This document shows positions 21,500 through 34,398 of a stretch of DNA of 64,000 nucleotides, one piece after another. Within the stretch, counting starts at the first letter, position 1; every line of letters starts with the position of its first letter. Under the pieces are notes generated by a model. The model saw only the letters and a list, made by a program, of their open reading frames with translations. It did no database searches and had not been told where the DNA came from. The stretch lies in the NCBI RefSeq assembly GCF_024586455.1, contig NC_065920.1:71332821-71396820 (forward strand). Reading direction: 5' to 3'. Position numbers and translations under genes: made by a program. This stretch comes from Bactrocera neohumeralis. Taxonomy: Eukaryota > Arthropoda > Insecta > Diptera > Tephritidae.

Positions 21500-23880
21500 G
21501 TTCTTACCATTCTATAAAATTTATAGAGACTCACCCAGAATTTAATGCATAATGCGGTTACTTTCTACCAATCCAATACCATTTTCCATTTCATTAATTC
21601 TCACCACTAAGGGATGCATTAAGTTTAAGCTGTCTTATTTGTCCGTCTTCTACGCAGTTTGCTTTGAATCGAAGATGAGATAAGTGAAATGTCGGCATCA
21701 AAAGTTTTGCCAGGAACGCGTCCACTTACAAATATATGGGCATACATATATATGTTTGTGTCTGGTATATCCTTATGTATTGCTGCTTAAATCAATGATT
21801 AATCCAACCAATTTCATTACTTTGCCAAATCAACCCGCATCTACCAAAAATTCTACAAACATCTGTTATCGCCATGCCCCTCTTAAACACCCTCCCCGCG
21901 CTCCTACTCGCACTGCTACCAAACGTAGGGTCCCTTTAAATGAACATGAATGATTATCCTTTCATCGAATAAAATAAAACAAAACTTTATTAACTTAAAT
22001 GTGCGCTCGGTGGCGCTCAAAGGTCGTAAAAATTACTCAAACCTGTGGGTTTTATTTTTACGGTTAGTACGTATAGTTAGTATGTAGTTAGTCTGCTTCA
22101 TATACTTTTCCTTGTTTATATAAAAGTCTAACTACCCAAAAACCGTGTATCTACATAAAAAGAGCTTTTTTTCTGTTGGCAAAATGTTTATATGTCAATT
22201 AGATTGTTGATAGAATAAATCAAAGTAAATACGGCAGCAAAGGGAAGTGCAGTCAATGGTTGTGGCAAGGTGGTAAGGTGGCATGGTGGCAAGGCAGCTC
22301 AAGCGCCAACCGCAATAAAATGAAAGTGCAACCAAATAAAACTTTTGCCAAAACAGCGGCAACTTCTAAACCAAAAAAAAAATTGGAAAATCCAATCACT
22401 CGGCGCGCAAAAAGCAAACTTGAAAGTGAGATGCTCAGTTGACGTCATAAAAACAAGGAATAGCGGCAACAACAACGAATTTAGTGAAACAGAAACACTG
22501 CTTTTTCCACATTTTTTTGTATAATTTTTGACTGAAGTCCCGCAGCTACAAAGAGCAGCCTTTCAAACCGAAATACTCGTACTGTCACAAGTCACAAGTC
22601 ATGCGTCAGTAGTCAGCGGTCAAAGTCGGTCGGTCATTTGTCGCAGTAAAAGTGCTCCCAAATGATGAATTTTTAGCACAAAATTGTTGTCCTCCAAAGA
22701 CAATTTGACTGTTATGTGACCTTTATGCGAAGTGTTCGCTTTGTCAGTGACACTCAGTGATTTCGATTTCAAATCACTTTTCGGTTTCTTATTATTTTTA
22801 TTATTTTCTTCTTTAAAATTGTGTATTGTGTCCTTCCGCTTCGTTTTGGTTGCTTGTGTAAAGTCCGATCAGTTTCACCTAATTTTAGTTGAAATATGTG
22901 CATACTTTTGTGCGCAAATTAAGTGTTATTTGTTTGGTAAAACTCTAGGGTACCTAGGTTGGATTGATCTCGGCATAATTGTAGCAATTTGATTTGGGTA
23001 TTTATTATTCAGTAAAGTAAAAAGGAAAAATGCGCAATTTTGTATGTATTAGGCATTAGAAATGTTTGTCAAGTTTGATTTGCTCATCCATTTTTATCAA
23101 TGCGCCCAAATGTAGGCAACGCTGCTGTTGAATGTGCTTCTTTGATTCAAAATGAAACTTTAATGTGTTGAAATCTGAATTTAAGCAACTATGATTCATA
23201 AATTCGAAGAAATCTGCTTTATGAAATAATATTTTAATACTTTGAACTTGAATTCTTATTAAAAATGGAGGCTAAAATCTTAACCAGTTTGAGTTTTGTT
23301 AACTCATACTCGTAGTTTGTTACCCACTGTTTTCTTAGCAACTGCCGTTTGTTCACTCACTAAATAGGCATCGTTCTCCCTTTCAGAACTCTGAGCTTCG
23401 TTTTTATGATGCTGGTTTAGCCATAAAGCGTGTGTTCCTTATGGATTTAGAAGATGTCACCAAAGCTTTAGTGGAATTTGGCGAATAACGCTGGTTTCCT
23501 CAATCAGGACTTCCGAGCTTTGATAGTATTTCAAAGGTTTTTACTCACATTTTCACGCTTAAACGCAAAGGATAAAGGTTTCTCACTTCAGATAAGATTA
23601 TTTGGTATAATATAAGATACCAAAGGTCCATCACATGGTTTGACATTCGACGACGCGGTTCTCACCTTAACCCAATACTTTGTGGTGTCTTTGCAGCTTT
23701 TTTCTCCTTAACGATCTCTCGATCCTAATCTGTCATACCGAACACGATGATAGTTGCTATAAATTCGAAGCTTATTGCCATAATTGCTCTAAGTATTTTC
23801 TCTTTGTGTTTACTGGGTTATTCATCTAATAGCTAGGTTTTGGATCATCCTAAAAGTACTTGTACTAGTAGCTCTACTAG
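21500..23880. other. Repeat-poor host sequence
   Basis: No gene or TE recognised. The 22000-22950 part is AT-rich with scattered GC-richer segments near 22560-22640. Frames at 21684-21953, 22260-22442 and 22732-22992 have biased composition and no domain signals. Confidence 0.35.
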
Positions 23881-23891
23881 TTAATACTACC

Positions 23892-24285
23892 ATGGGAAGT
23901 GTTCTCAAAACCAGTCAAGACATACATGAGCGCATTAGCAATGGCATAAAGCTTCATCCGAGGTTCGAGGTCCATCTAAAACCTTTGCGGTACTTTGAGT
24001 TTGGCACCCGGTCGCAGTGCAACACCATATTCAACAGCCAAAGTGTCCACATGAGGAGGTTGAAGCTAAATACAAAGGCTCCTGCAACCCGTGTTCTCAG
24101 AATTAAGTCTCCGTTCAGACCTCGTAGCCGAAACTACTACCAGAAACAACCCGACCTATCAGGTAGGTGTCTCTTATGCATTCAGAAACCCCTGCCCCGT
24201 AAGCAGAAAACCCAGCCTCAGACCACAGCTGAAGTCTGAGTTACCCTCAACAAACATAACGTCTGAGACTGAGATTGAAGTTTAG
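23892..24285 (+). mobile_element. Possible LINE ORF1 (gag-like) remnant
   Basis: The 115-codon frame at 23892-24239 contains LKPLRYFEFGTRSQCNTIF, which resembles a degenerated CCHC zinc knuckle (C-x-x-F-GHxxxxC pattern). An overlapping frame (24091-24285) reads RNNPTYQVGVSYAFRNP, like the xxxGVSYAxA stretch after the knuckles in non-LTR ORF1 proteins. Switching frame between them implies a frameshift. The first Cys and the His are absent, so this is suggestive only; a chance frame is the alternative. Confidence 0.35.
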
Positions 24286-24289
24286 GGGT

Positions 24290-25990
24290 ACACATATCAC
24301 CGGCGAATCTACCATAGTGGTTGGAATTGATATTATACGCTTTAACAAATATGTGGTAAGCTCAAAACGTTTCGTCGAGATGTGAGGTTCTGGAGATTCA
24401 TTATTCGGGAGTTTTTGCGTAACACAAAAACACAACGTTCACGGCTGTTAAAGTTAGAATCATCTATAGGCCTATCCCTAAATAACTTAACCTAGTACTA
24501 TACGAAACTTTCTGTTCTCTGTAACAATAAGGCCACTTTAATTCTCTTAATTTTTGCGCTCTTTCTAAGTGCCTTCCTATATTATATCAAAAAAAAAATA
24601 TTTCTAATCGATTTTGAGTAAAATTTAACATTGGTTCTGACCTTTCGGAAATTTCTCACACGCTCTCATGTACTTTATAAAGGTAAGTATAAATCGGTCA
24701 AGTGCCGACCCGAACAGATGTTCAGTCTTCATGCAATTCAAATAACTAGTTATTTCCTCAAACAACCCAACAAATACACAGCGGGTGAGCCGGGAAAAAA
24801 ATTCGCAAAAGTGCCACTCCATTTTAGAGTACGTACCTGAAAAACGCAACAACAAGAATAACAAAAACTCTTTGTAAGGCAATTTATTTTACTATTTCCG
24901 CCAACAAGTACACAGAAACTGGCAGAAATGCAGAGAACAGCGGTAAAGGACACACGCTGTGGACAAACAGAGTTATTGTTTCGTATTTATGGAACTTGTA
25001 TTGGCAGATTGCAACAACAACAAGGTGCTTTTAGCAATTATATGGCGTATTGAAATAGAACAGCGGGTAAAGGACATTCACAAACACAAACTAGGTGAGA
25101 GAGAGAGAGAGAAAGAGAGTGAAAGAGTGGAAAAGAGATAGAGAGACTGCGAGAGATAGGAAAACCAGTGAGGTGTGTGTGTGTGTGTTACTGATTGGAC
25201 ACCTGAGCATGCCGTTATGTGTCCAGGTCTCTTTTTTTCGCAGGAATCACAATTTGCTGGCATGTTGCAAGCACCTAACTGCTATAAAAACGTGCGTCGT
25301 CTACGCAGCTAAGTGTCGCATTTGACACGTAGCTGACTGCCGTCCCACTGTGCCTTTGACAACGCTCCTGAAATGTCTGTAACCTCTGGATTATTCTTTT
25401 AGCAATTTGTTCGGCTCACACGTAGCGCATTTAAGCAGCAACTCGTGTGCATTTAAGTTTGTATTGAAATGCCATTCAATCGGCATTAAAGCGTATGTGA
25501 GCGCGCTCTCAAAGTCAAGTCATGAATGAAGAAGGGTCCTGCTGCTCGAGGCACCTTTCTGCTGTGGCATCCATATTCGTGTGTAGGCGGTGGCATTGGT
25601 GGTCTCACAGTCATTTGCTATAATCGACTTGCATTTAATTTTGCTGAGAAATAGCAAATTTGTGACAGCTGGCCAATAACGGTATGCGTGTGTGTATGTT
25701 TGTTGCAGCTGTTCATCAATTCAGGCAGCATTTTTGGCAAAGTTCTTGCATTATCTACCCTTCACTTAAGTTTTATGCGAATCGCTGGCATGATTACACA
25801 ATCTTTTCGCTAAAGACGCTTGATGGACTCTTACATACACAGATGTATGTAAATATATATATTTATATATTGTTGATATATATAACCCAAAACGTACATA
25901 TCTTTCTAGACAATTACTATATAAACGCCCTCATCTGTTTTGATATGAATCGATTTGCTTGCTATACCCGCTAAGCTTTTGATCTATGTG
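24290..25990. other. Unannotated host-like stretch with microsatellites
   Basis: Holds a purine-rich (GA)n tract at about 25096-25150 and (GT)n at 25173-25188. The overlapping frames at 25078-25325 are products of those simple repeats. The region 25330-25690 is GC-richer and repeat-free but shows no gene structure. Confidence 0.4.
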
Positions 25991-26002
25991 CATACATAAA
26001 TA

Positions 26003-27878
26003 TTAGGGTAGGCCAAATAAAACTTTAGATTTTCCCCCCTAGATATCGTCAAAATATCGTCCGTTAAGACGCAAAATAAGTAAGAATGACAAATTCGATT
26101 GCACCGAGGCTAGAATATTCTTCCCAGGAGCAGTTCCCCAACGAGAACCTGAGTTTGATTATACAGTTTGTATGGCAGCTATATGCCATCGGTGTCCGAT
26201 CTAAACCATTTTATCGGAGATTGTACCGTGGCTTTAAAAAATAATCCACACCAAATTTCATGATGATATCCCTCTAAACGAAACTTCGTGAAGATATCTC
26301 GTTAAATGAAAAAGTTTTCTATAAAAGCACTTGATTCAGAGCGTTGAGTTTGTATGGCAGCTATATGCTATAGTGATCTAATCTCGACGGTTTCGACAAA
26401 TGAGCAGCTTCTTAGGTAGAAAATGAGCTGAACAAAATTTCTGATCGATATCTCTAAAACTGAGTGACAAATTCCTTATATTATCAGGCGGATTTGTTTG
26501 GATGGATGATTTTTTTTTTGAGATTTAATGCATTTGACCAAGTTTTTGTATAGTGAAAATGAAAACTTTTTCTTATCGGGAATTCAACGATCTACAGGAA
26601 TGGAGTAACATGATTTTTTCTAAGTCAACTCGCTCAAAAGTTTTTCGATTCCAAAGTCCAACCTTAAATCGTATCACTATTACAATTTTATATATTCGTT
26701 CATTAAATTATGCCTCGAAATCATGGAATATTATAATTTTATAACTTTTGTTGTTTTTATACGAAAAATTCAGCATTTTTTTTTTTATTTTGAGCGTTTA
26801 AGAATACAATAGTATAAAAAAAATTTTCCAGTCCTCGAAACACTTTTCATAAACACTGTTTGGGATGACCTCCTGCTCCTACAGCGAATTTTGTTTTATC
26901 TCTTCGATCGACTGAAAACGGGTTCCACGTAGCGGCAATTTCAGTTTTGGGAACAAGATATAAAAACACGCACCCAAATCTGGTGAATACGGTGGTTGAT
27001 TGATGGTAGTCATTGCATTTTTGGATTTGAATTCGCTCACAATCTTGTCTCGATGGGATGGCGAATTGTCAACATGTAAAATTTATTAAACATTCTTTCA
27101 CAATTCCTGCTGTTTTCGACGGATATTCTCACACAATCGCCTCAATACGGCCAAATAGAACTCCTTGTTGATCATCTGTCCCTCCTGAAAGAATTCATAA
27201 TGCATCAGTACTAAAAACAATGAGCATCAGCTTGATTTTTGACGAGGTTTATTTGGTTTCGTCTCGCATTTTCGTCTCGTTGGCATTTATACTCGTAATT
27301 CCCCCATGAATGTGGGATCGGAATTCGCAAGATCAAGCATGAACATAAAGACCTGTTTACGGTACTCTTCTTGAAAGAAATTCAGTTTCATAAGGACGAG
27401 AATACGTTTTATACCCAAAATATTCACCAAATCATTCGAACGAACGAGAGATCTCGAGCTCTCTTGTCATCTCCTTAACACATGCCTCACGATGTTTCAC
27501 CATATCCTTCACTTTTTTAATATATTCATCAGTTGAAGAGGTCGAAGATCGTCCAGAACGAGGCATGTCTTCAACTATCTCTCCACCGTCTTTGAAGGCT
27601 TTGCACCACTCGTATGCTTGTGTTCTTGATAAAACTGAATCACCATAAGCCTTTTCCAATTTCCGGGTGCTTCTTTGTCACAATTTATTAGTAAATGCGC
27701 CACCTATTATTATTAATACTGAGAACTCAATACCTAACTGAATTTTTTTCGTAATTTTGGATAATATTTTCACGGCTTTCAATCGAAAAAAGATCTAAAA
27801 ACTTCACCAGATACTTGCTTGTCATATTGAAAAAAATGTTCATGGTATCTAAAAAACATTTAAAATAGATCACCCTAA
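26003..27878 (-). mobile_element. Mariner-like element with a nested repeat
   Basis: The reverse strand encodes a decayed transposase from about 27690 to 26830. The N-terminal HTH region has SRTQAYEWCKAFKDG, EDMPRSGRSSTS and TDEYIKKVKDMV (27450-27640). HVDNSPSH (27060-27085) is the second catalytic Asp, PPYSPDLGACFYILFPKLKL (26935-27000) carries the third, and AYEKCFEDWK lies near the C-terminus. The first catalytic block (GDETW) is not readable. Outer ends TATTAGGGT (26001-26009) and ACCCTAATA (27872-27880) match as inverted termini for 9 bases. About 450 bases of another dispersed repeat sit between the left end and the coding part. Confidence 0.65.
26077..26535 (+). repeat. Dispersed TGTATGGCAGCTATATG-type repeat (nested)
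   Basis: Begins with a degraded TTCGATTGCACCGAGGCTAG (26095) that corresponds to CTTCGGCTGCACCGAAGC at 47965. It then has two TTTGTATGGCAGCTATATGC monomers (26165 and 26347), each followed by a TATC/AAACTTCGTGAAGATAT block. The terminal CAGA microsatellite and TATACCCTGTTCAGG end are missing, so it is truncated at its 3' side. Confidence 0.75.
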
Positions 27879-27889
27879 TACAGATATAT

Positions 27890-28860
27890 AGATATATGTA
27901 AACAAAATAATGGTATATCGCGCACATATCTAAATTTTATTTGTTTATTTTATTTTCATTTTCAAACAACAATGAAAATCTTCTCAAAAACTTTGACTTA
28001 TTTGCATACTCCAGAGTTGAGGAAGAGATACAAATAACTACAAGAGCAACGAATTCACCAAATGCAGAAATCGCTTGAATCTACAGTCACTGTCAACAAA
28101 TTGTGTCCACTGATAAGCGATAAGATAAGAAGGGCAAACGTGCCACAAATCGCTACAATGAAACTGATTCAATTCGTAAATTTGTTTGTGGTCGGTATGT
28201 GTGCAAGCAAATCTTTTAATCTACTGGGCGGCGGAAAGATACACTGGTAAAAATATTTCAAAAAAATTCAAATATATAAATTCAATAGTTTGAGTTCTTT
28301 TGAAAAATTATATCGCTGAAAAATCTACCAATGAAAAGTTTCAAAAAATAAGCTAACTAAGTTGTGGTGCAATCAAAACTTGATGGTATGGCATTGGGTT
28401 CTAGGCACATACCCCAAATTTGTTTTTTCCTGTACCTGCCTAAATTTTCTCTAATTTTGTTGCGTTTTTCAGTTTAAAAGTGTCTTTAAGTTCTTCAAAA
28501 CTCATTATTGGTCTCTTGAGTACAAGCTTAAATTTAACGGTGACAGCTTTTAGGTTTCAATAGCCTTACCACACTCTAAGGTACTCACAATCTGAGATAT
28601 TTTGCAGCTTTATGTCTCAAAATGTAGAGATTCGGTTTCACTGAAATAAACAACGAAGCTGCTGAGTACGGCTTTCTTAGAAACCTTCCGTATTGTAACC
28701 CAGCCGACTTTAGGCCTTTGATTAAGAAACGCAAAAGTGTATGCACGGGACTAGAGTTTTCCATTTTTAATGTTATTTTGGGATGAAAAATATATTAATT
28801 TGCTTGGTATAGACTTTTCGAATGTTTACATGCTCTTTAGTAACCCAAGCCTAAGTCAAC
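27890..28860. other. Unannotated stretch
   Basis: No family recognised. A ~45-codon open stretch near 28645-28785 (NNEAAEYGFLRNLPYCNP) is probably chance, with no start, domain or splice context. Confidence 0.3.
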
Positions 28861-28869
28861 TACATAGTT

Positions 28870-29530
28870 CGATAAAAACATGTTTGTCATTACTGGAGTA
28901 AACTCCGTTCCACCGAAAACATATACTGTAGAAAGATACACATGTACTGTAGTCTATTCAAAGTATTGCCTGTTTGAAGCTATAAAACTTTTCCCATCTT
29001 TCTAGACATTTGTGGATTCCTCCCAAATGACCTCTACCGGTTTGGTGTTCATGAACGAGTAAAACCAATTTTCGACACTCTATTTTGATGACATCTTTAT
29101 ATTAGTGAAGGCGTTCTATATATAGCGGGTAAGACAAACTCCCACCGTTGTTTTCCAAATAGTCTATATTAAAGCAAGCGTTGTCATGATTGCTATTATA
29201 GTCGGGTTCCGATCGGCACTTCCCACCCAGCAGATGTTTTCCAAACGGTTTAGGAGCTCATAATACCGCAAGTTCTTCAGATCCCATCAAATACAGCGCT
29301 AGTTGTCATGAATATTCGGCTTTGCCGTTGATTTCGCTCGTTTGCCAGGTGTCACGTATGATTTTTTGCTTTTAGGATTGTCGTAATGGATCCATTTTTC
29401 ATCAGCAGCCAAAATCCCATGCAAAAACATTTTTTTGTGCCATCAAACAGCACTTTTGACATTTAAAATCGTCTTTCAACGTCTCTTGGCTTCAAAGCAT
29501 ATGTCACCCAATTTCCTTGCTTTGATTGTA
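28870..29530 (-). mobile_element. Mariner-like element remnant
   Basis: Reverse strand reads GNWVTYALKPRDVERRF (29465-29515), equal to the mariner block GNWVPxxLKPRDVERR. It is followed by LAADEKWIHYDNPKSKK (29375-29430; first catalytic Asp in ADEKW, family GDEKW) and STAKPNIHD. The centre is scrambled. Near 29020-29050 GIHKCLERWEKF matches the C-terminal GIxxLPERWEKVV. HDN and YSPD blocks are lost. The same subfamily is present at 15400-15985. Confidence 0.7.
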
Positions 29531-29659
29531 TCCAGCTGATTTTAACCTCACTTTTCTTGCTTCCATTGTAAACGGCTAATTTTAACAGTTTTAAAATGGC
29601 TAATTCCAAAGATTCTTTGGTCTTTCGGAAGAAGTATGAAAAAATCATTAGGCCATTTC

Positions 29660-30250
29660 TCCAGGGTTCATTACTTTAAAAAACCCTTGAAGGTGCAGAA
29701 TAATACAGAGCGGTAAGGGGAACTAACCTCGAGCCCGCCAACTTGTCTGCCTTTTCGTTTCCTTCCATCCCTATATGACTTTGCATCCAGCTGATATTAA
29801 CCGAGTTAACACCTGTGCGTCTAGTCTTGTATAATCTTACGCAACGAGACTTCGTTTTGGCGATACGAAGTGCCTTAATTGTCACTTGGCTGTACACTAG
29901 AAGATTTATGGACTTGCTGGTTCGAGCAGAAGCCCAATTGGCGCCTTCTCTTATGCCAACAATTTCGGCCTGGAAGACTGAATTTTCGTCATCTAGTTTG
30001 AAGCTACCTTCTGTGTATATAATACTATAGAAGAAGCCCGCTCCTATTCCTGTTTCACGCTTTGATCCGTCGGTGTATGTGTAGAACTTACCGTTGGACT
30101 TGGAGCACAGTCACAGATCACAGTTAGTCCATTCTTCTCTACTGGACAATGAAGGCGGTGTGTTTAATTCCTCATGGATCTCCTTTTCTCGGTCTTATTG
30201 TCGATTGGGTCAGAGTTCCTTAACAAAACCGAGTATGATACGAACTTAAT
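29660..30250 (-). mobile_element. LINE RNase H domain remnant
   Basis: The reverse strand gives an almost continuous RNase H domain: FYTYTDGSKRETGIGAGFF (30030-30090; the catalytic YTDGS Asp), DENSVFQAEIVGIREGANWA (29940-30000; the catalytic Glu in QAE), then YSQVTIKAL where the family has SDSQAAIKAL, so the third acidic residue is lost. NISWMQSHIGMEGNEKADKL (29735-29795) follows, with the catalytic His and final Asp positions. Linker sequence toward RT extends to about 30240. RT itself is absent. Confidence 0.8.
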
Positions 30251-30259
30251 ACTAATGTT

Positions 30260-31650
30260 TGTTATACATACATATGTAGCTTATTGCAAGAGAAGGAGAT
30301 GTTGTGGAATGAATTTTTTTCACTTTCTAAAATTTTGTTAAAATTTTGTGATAGTTTTGAAAAATTAAGAATTTTCTCACTGTAAACTCCTCTCACTATA
30401 TTTTAAGCTAAGTTTCTATACGCCTAATTCTACTAGTCCACACCACTTCACACCATAGTCTCTTGTCGCTTATCAGCATTTTCATATTTCCTGTGCAACT
30501 CCCAACTCAAAACAAACAAATCGTTTTCTACTTAGGTGCCTTACCGTCCATTATCACTCAAAAAGCGTCTTCTTGCTAATATTAGACTGCTATACTCCCG
30601 GACAAGGGTCGCTAAAAGTCGGCAAACAAAAACCAATTTCTTATTTATTGAAGACACACAATTTAAATACATATAATACTTGTTTGAAATTCCGTATCAA
30701 AAAGTGTCTTTTCCGCTTGATTGGCCGTTAGAACACCACCAACACACGCGCGCCTTGGCGAAGTCACGTCTTGTCAAAGTGTGTAAATATTGCAATCGCT
30801 GAGCGAAATCTCTAACGCAAAGTTGGATTTAAATTATGTGCGGGACAAGAAATTCACCACACAGCTGGCGGGGTGAGTAGGGTGGGCAGCGTGTTCGCTT
30901 TGTTGGGTGGCTTAGAATAGACGTCCCTCCATTGCTTTGTGTCTGTGTCGGTTTGTTTTTGTGGGTCTATGAAAATAGTCCGCTGTGAAGAGAGAAAATC
31001 GATTGTTGATTGTGCGAAATTCTTTAAGACGCTCAGATTTGTTTTTATTGCAATTTGAGCTGCGAATATGTATAAATTTAACTCGAGCAGAATTCCAAGA
31101 AAAGTATTTCTACAGTATTTTTCTCAGAAAGGGTGACTTGCTTTGGGGATGGGGGAAAGAGCTAAAAATATGTCTATGGATTGTTGTTGTAGTAATATAA
31201 AATAAAATCGGTATGGTTTTATCTATTACTGTTGTGACAGCTGTTGTCTGTTATTATATTATATATTAGAGATATTGGGATATGAATAGTCCTGTCAGCT
31301 TTGGGAACGGTGCTGGTGTTTCCCTTCTTATTTTAACATTATATGGTATAATCTTCAGGTTAAAAGGTAGATCTTAAGAAGGATCTCTCTCGGTTCGTTG
31401 TGGTCCATATAATCCTACTCTTTACAAAAAAATATGTTTCTTTCGATAAAACAACGGTTTATCCGTCAATAGTAATTTTTCAACTCGACTCGTTGGTTTT
31501 TCTTGAAACCTTGATGGTCTCTCGCCATCCTATTTTTTGTGGTTTCCAAGTAAATTGTTTTCTTTTTTAAACTGTCTCTTTTTTGATTTATCTTTCTACA
31601 AAGTTTCTGGGCGATTTTTGGGAACATGGAATCTACCGTTTACTTCTTAA
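30260..31650. other. Repeat-poor host sequence
   Basis: No gene recognised. The 30740-30960 part is GC-richer and looks single-copy. The frame at 30985-31200 has no domain features. Confidence 0.35.
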
Positions 31651-31659
31651 TTTAACCTT

Positions 31660-32480
31660 AATGGTTTCAAAAACGTTTTCTACGGTTTTTAGCACAAAAA
31701 TTCTCTCTTCATTGACCAGATCGCGTTAATACAAGTATATTGGCTCCAAAAACTCAGTCGACGATTTTTGGTAGAATAACTTTCACTTTACGGCATTGGT
31801 TCTCAAAAATTTCTGAACGAGTTTTGACTCAAAACCCCTCTCTTTGGTTTCAAAAAATTTCTGAAAGATTTTTGGCTCAAAACCCCTCTCTTTGGTTTCA
31901 AAAACTTTCTCGACGATTTTTGCTAGAAACGTTTTCTGTATTGGTACCAAGAGCATTCTAGATTTTGTTTTTTGTTGATTTTTGTTTTGTCCAAAGGCTC
32001 TATTTATTGTTCTGCATTTAGGAACTTTCTCGACAGTTTTTGACAGAACGAATCCACCTTTAGTATATTGGCTTCAAATATTCACTCAACGATTTGTGGT
32101 AGAAAAACTCTTACTTCACTATATTGGTTCCAATAACGTTCTCGAAAATATTTGTGAAAAAAACTCTCTGTTTAATGTAATGGTTCCAGAATTTCTCGAC
32201 GACATTTTTAGTTTGAAAATGTCTCTTATTGCATGGGTTCCAAGAGCTTCGACATTTTTTGACACGATAACTCTTCTTTTACTATATTGCATCTTTGAAT
32301 TCATTCCATGATTCTTAATTGAAAACCTTTCACCTTACCGCATTGGTTCCAAAAACTTTCTCGACGATTTTCGCTCATAAACTCTCCCTTTACAGTTTTG
32401 GTTTAAGGAACTTTCTCAACGACTTTTGGTAGAAATACTCTCTGTGTTGTGTCTAAGAACTTTCTCGACGATTTTTGACG
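31660..32480. repeat. Degenerate ~50-60 bp satellite
   Basis: The core TTTCTCGACGATTTTTG plus TAGAAA..CTCTCTTT..TTGGTTCCAAAAAC recurs with spacing of about 48-60 bases, for example at 31810, 31859, 31907, 32026, 32082, 32140, 32195, 32358, 32412 and 32463. Frames at 31740-31961 and 31982-32311 translate the repeat (FQKISERFL, FQKLSRRFL) and are not taken as genes. Confidence 0.75.
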
Positions 32481-32489
32481 CAACGACTT

Positions 32490-33975
32490 CATATGGACGT
32501 TCGGCATCTCTTTTAAGTCATTGAAACTTGTCATATCCGCCAGTTCTTGTGAAGAAAGCTCCAGAATACAGTAGTTCTCGAATAATTATATCATTATATA
32601 TACTTACCTAAGTAATTGAGTTTTTAGGGTACATTCTTGAAATAAAATCACAATTCTCTTAGTAAAATAACACTATTTCAAACCGTACGAATGCCGGGAA
32701 CCGTCCTTATTTCCATTTCAGACAAAAGATGTCCATACCTTTCTTATATGAACTCAAAAATAACATGGGTCCATAGAAAAGTTTCAATAAAGAGGATCCG
32801 ATTCCAGTGTGAAGAGGTTATCATCTTAGTTAATTATAGTTGACTTTCGGTAATGGCGATCCAATTTCGGTCTATGTAGTAAGGTTATCGTGTGGGTCAA
32901 AACGAATGCTTCTCTCGGGATCCAATATAAAAGCAATTGCTGAACATATTTTAAAATTCAGTTACATTCAGATAAAAAATATGAAAATTATTATTAAAGC
33001 GCGGCGAAACATGACTTGAACCCTTTGAAATTACAACAACAGTATACCAACAATATTTACTCTCTCCACGCTCGTCAACCCGCGCAAATCCTTAGTGCAA
33101 TTTCGTTCATGCTGCAATTAACTAAACTCCCACTTAGACTTTTCCGACTCTTTTCGGGTGCAACCCCTTCACAAGCTCCCCTCGCGCCTACTTCCGCACC
33201 GCGCCACATTGATTTCAATTACGTAATCGCCTCCAATTTCATTTACATAGCCGGCTTCCGTTTCTACTTTGAGTTTTATGAGAAAATCAAATATTTACTT
33301 TTCGCAATGCTTGCTTACCAACGCATCGGCGGAGCGTGCGCGGAGGAAGAAAGGGTTTGACTGCGCGGGGAGTACACTCCGCACGAGTGTCTGCCCGAAA
33401 ATTGATTGCATTTTAAATGGTGACAACGGAAGCTTTAGCTGCTGTCAAACAAAAAGCTCGCACAAACAATGCACTGGTTTTTCCGTTTTACAGCGTCGCA
33501 TTGCCATTGCAAACGCGTAGGCGGCCGACGGTCCGATTTTATGGACGATTTTGGAAAATTATCAAAATTACAAAATAATGAAGTGATTAATGGGTTTTTA
33601 AGCACTGCGGCGCACAAGCGTAATTTTCAGCTTTCGAACAAGTGGTTGGCGGGCTTTCGGGCAGTCAGTGCAATGCATTTATCATAATTGCAGGTCAAAT
33701 CAACAAAAACCCATTTATACAATTCTGACAAATATGGATTTGTGTTTACACAGCTTTTTCGGTAGATTTGTTAACAAAATTATTACGATTTTATGTTTCG
33801 AATGTAAACCATTAAGATGATGGATATTTAGTGTTGGTGTAAACAAATTTTCCGAACTTTTTTCTTACTTGAATTGTAATAAACAATATTTATATTTAGG
33901 TAAAGATCTTGTAGTTTGTTGCGGGAGTTGCTTGTTTTTATAGTAGCCGATTAATGACGAAGATTTTTTTAAATT
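32490..33975. other. Repeat-poor host sequence
   Basis: The part 33000-33690 is GC-richer than its surroundings and free of repeats. Overlapping frames of 60-114 codons occur on both strands (for example 33016-33360), with no domain, signal peptide or consistent codon pattern. It could be conserved non-coding DNA or an untranslated exon. Confidence 0.35.
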
Positions 33976-34398
33976 CTAAGTTTTAAGTTTAAAGTATTAA
34001 GTTTTAAGTTTAAGGTTTTAAGTTTTACATAACTTTAAGATTTTAAGTTTTAAGTTTTAAGTTTTAAGTTTAAGTTTTAAGTTTTAAGTTTTAAGTTTTA
34101 AGTTTCAAGTTTTTAAGTTTTAAGTTTCAAGTTTTAAGTTTTAAGTTTTAAGTTTTAAGTTTTAAGTTTTAAGTTTTAAGTTTTAAGTTTTAAGTTTTAA
34201 GTTTTAAGTTTTAAGTTTTAAGTTTTAAGTTTTAAGTTTTAAGTTTTAAGTTTTAAGTTTTAAGTTTTAAGTTTTAAGTTTTAAGTTTTAAGTTTTATGT
34301 TTTAAGTTTTAAGTTTTATGTTTTAAGTTTTAAGTTTTAAGTATTAAGTTTTAAATTTTAAATTTTAAGTTTTAAGTTTCAAGTTTTAAGTTTTAAGT
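33976..34398. repeat. TTTTAAG heptanucleotide satellite
   Basis: About 420 bases of nearly uninterrupted TTTTAAG units (roughly 60 copies), with sporadic variants such as TTTCAAG and TTTTATG toward both edges. The centre (34130-34300) is almost perfect, implying recent expansion by slippage. Confidence 0.97.

Noticed and set aside
25078..25325. Overlapping frames in GA/GT-rich DNA
   Set aside because: Products of simple repeats (Arg-Glu and Ser-Leu runs), not genes.
29520..29610. Apparent fusion of RNase H-like residues (VKISWIQS) with mariner residues
   Set aside because: Only a few residues match RNase H here and they could be chance; the real RNase H remnant lies separately at 29660-30250.
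33016..33360. 114-codon forward frame in GC-richer DNA
   Set aside because: No domain, signal peptide or splice context recognised and other frames are equally open; noted as host DNA only.
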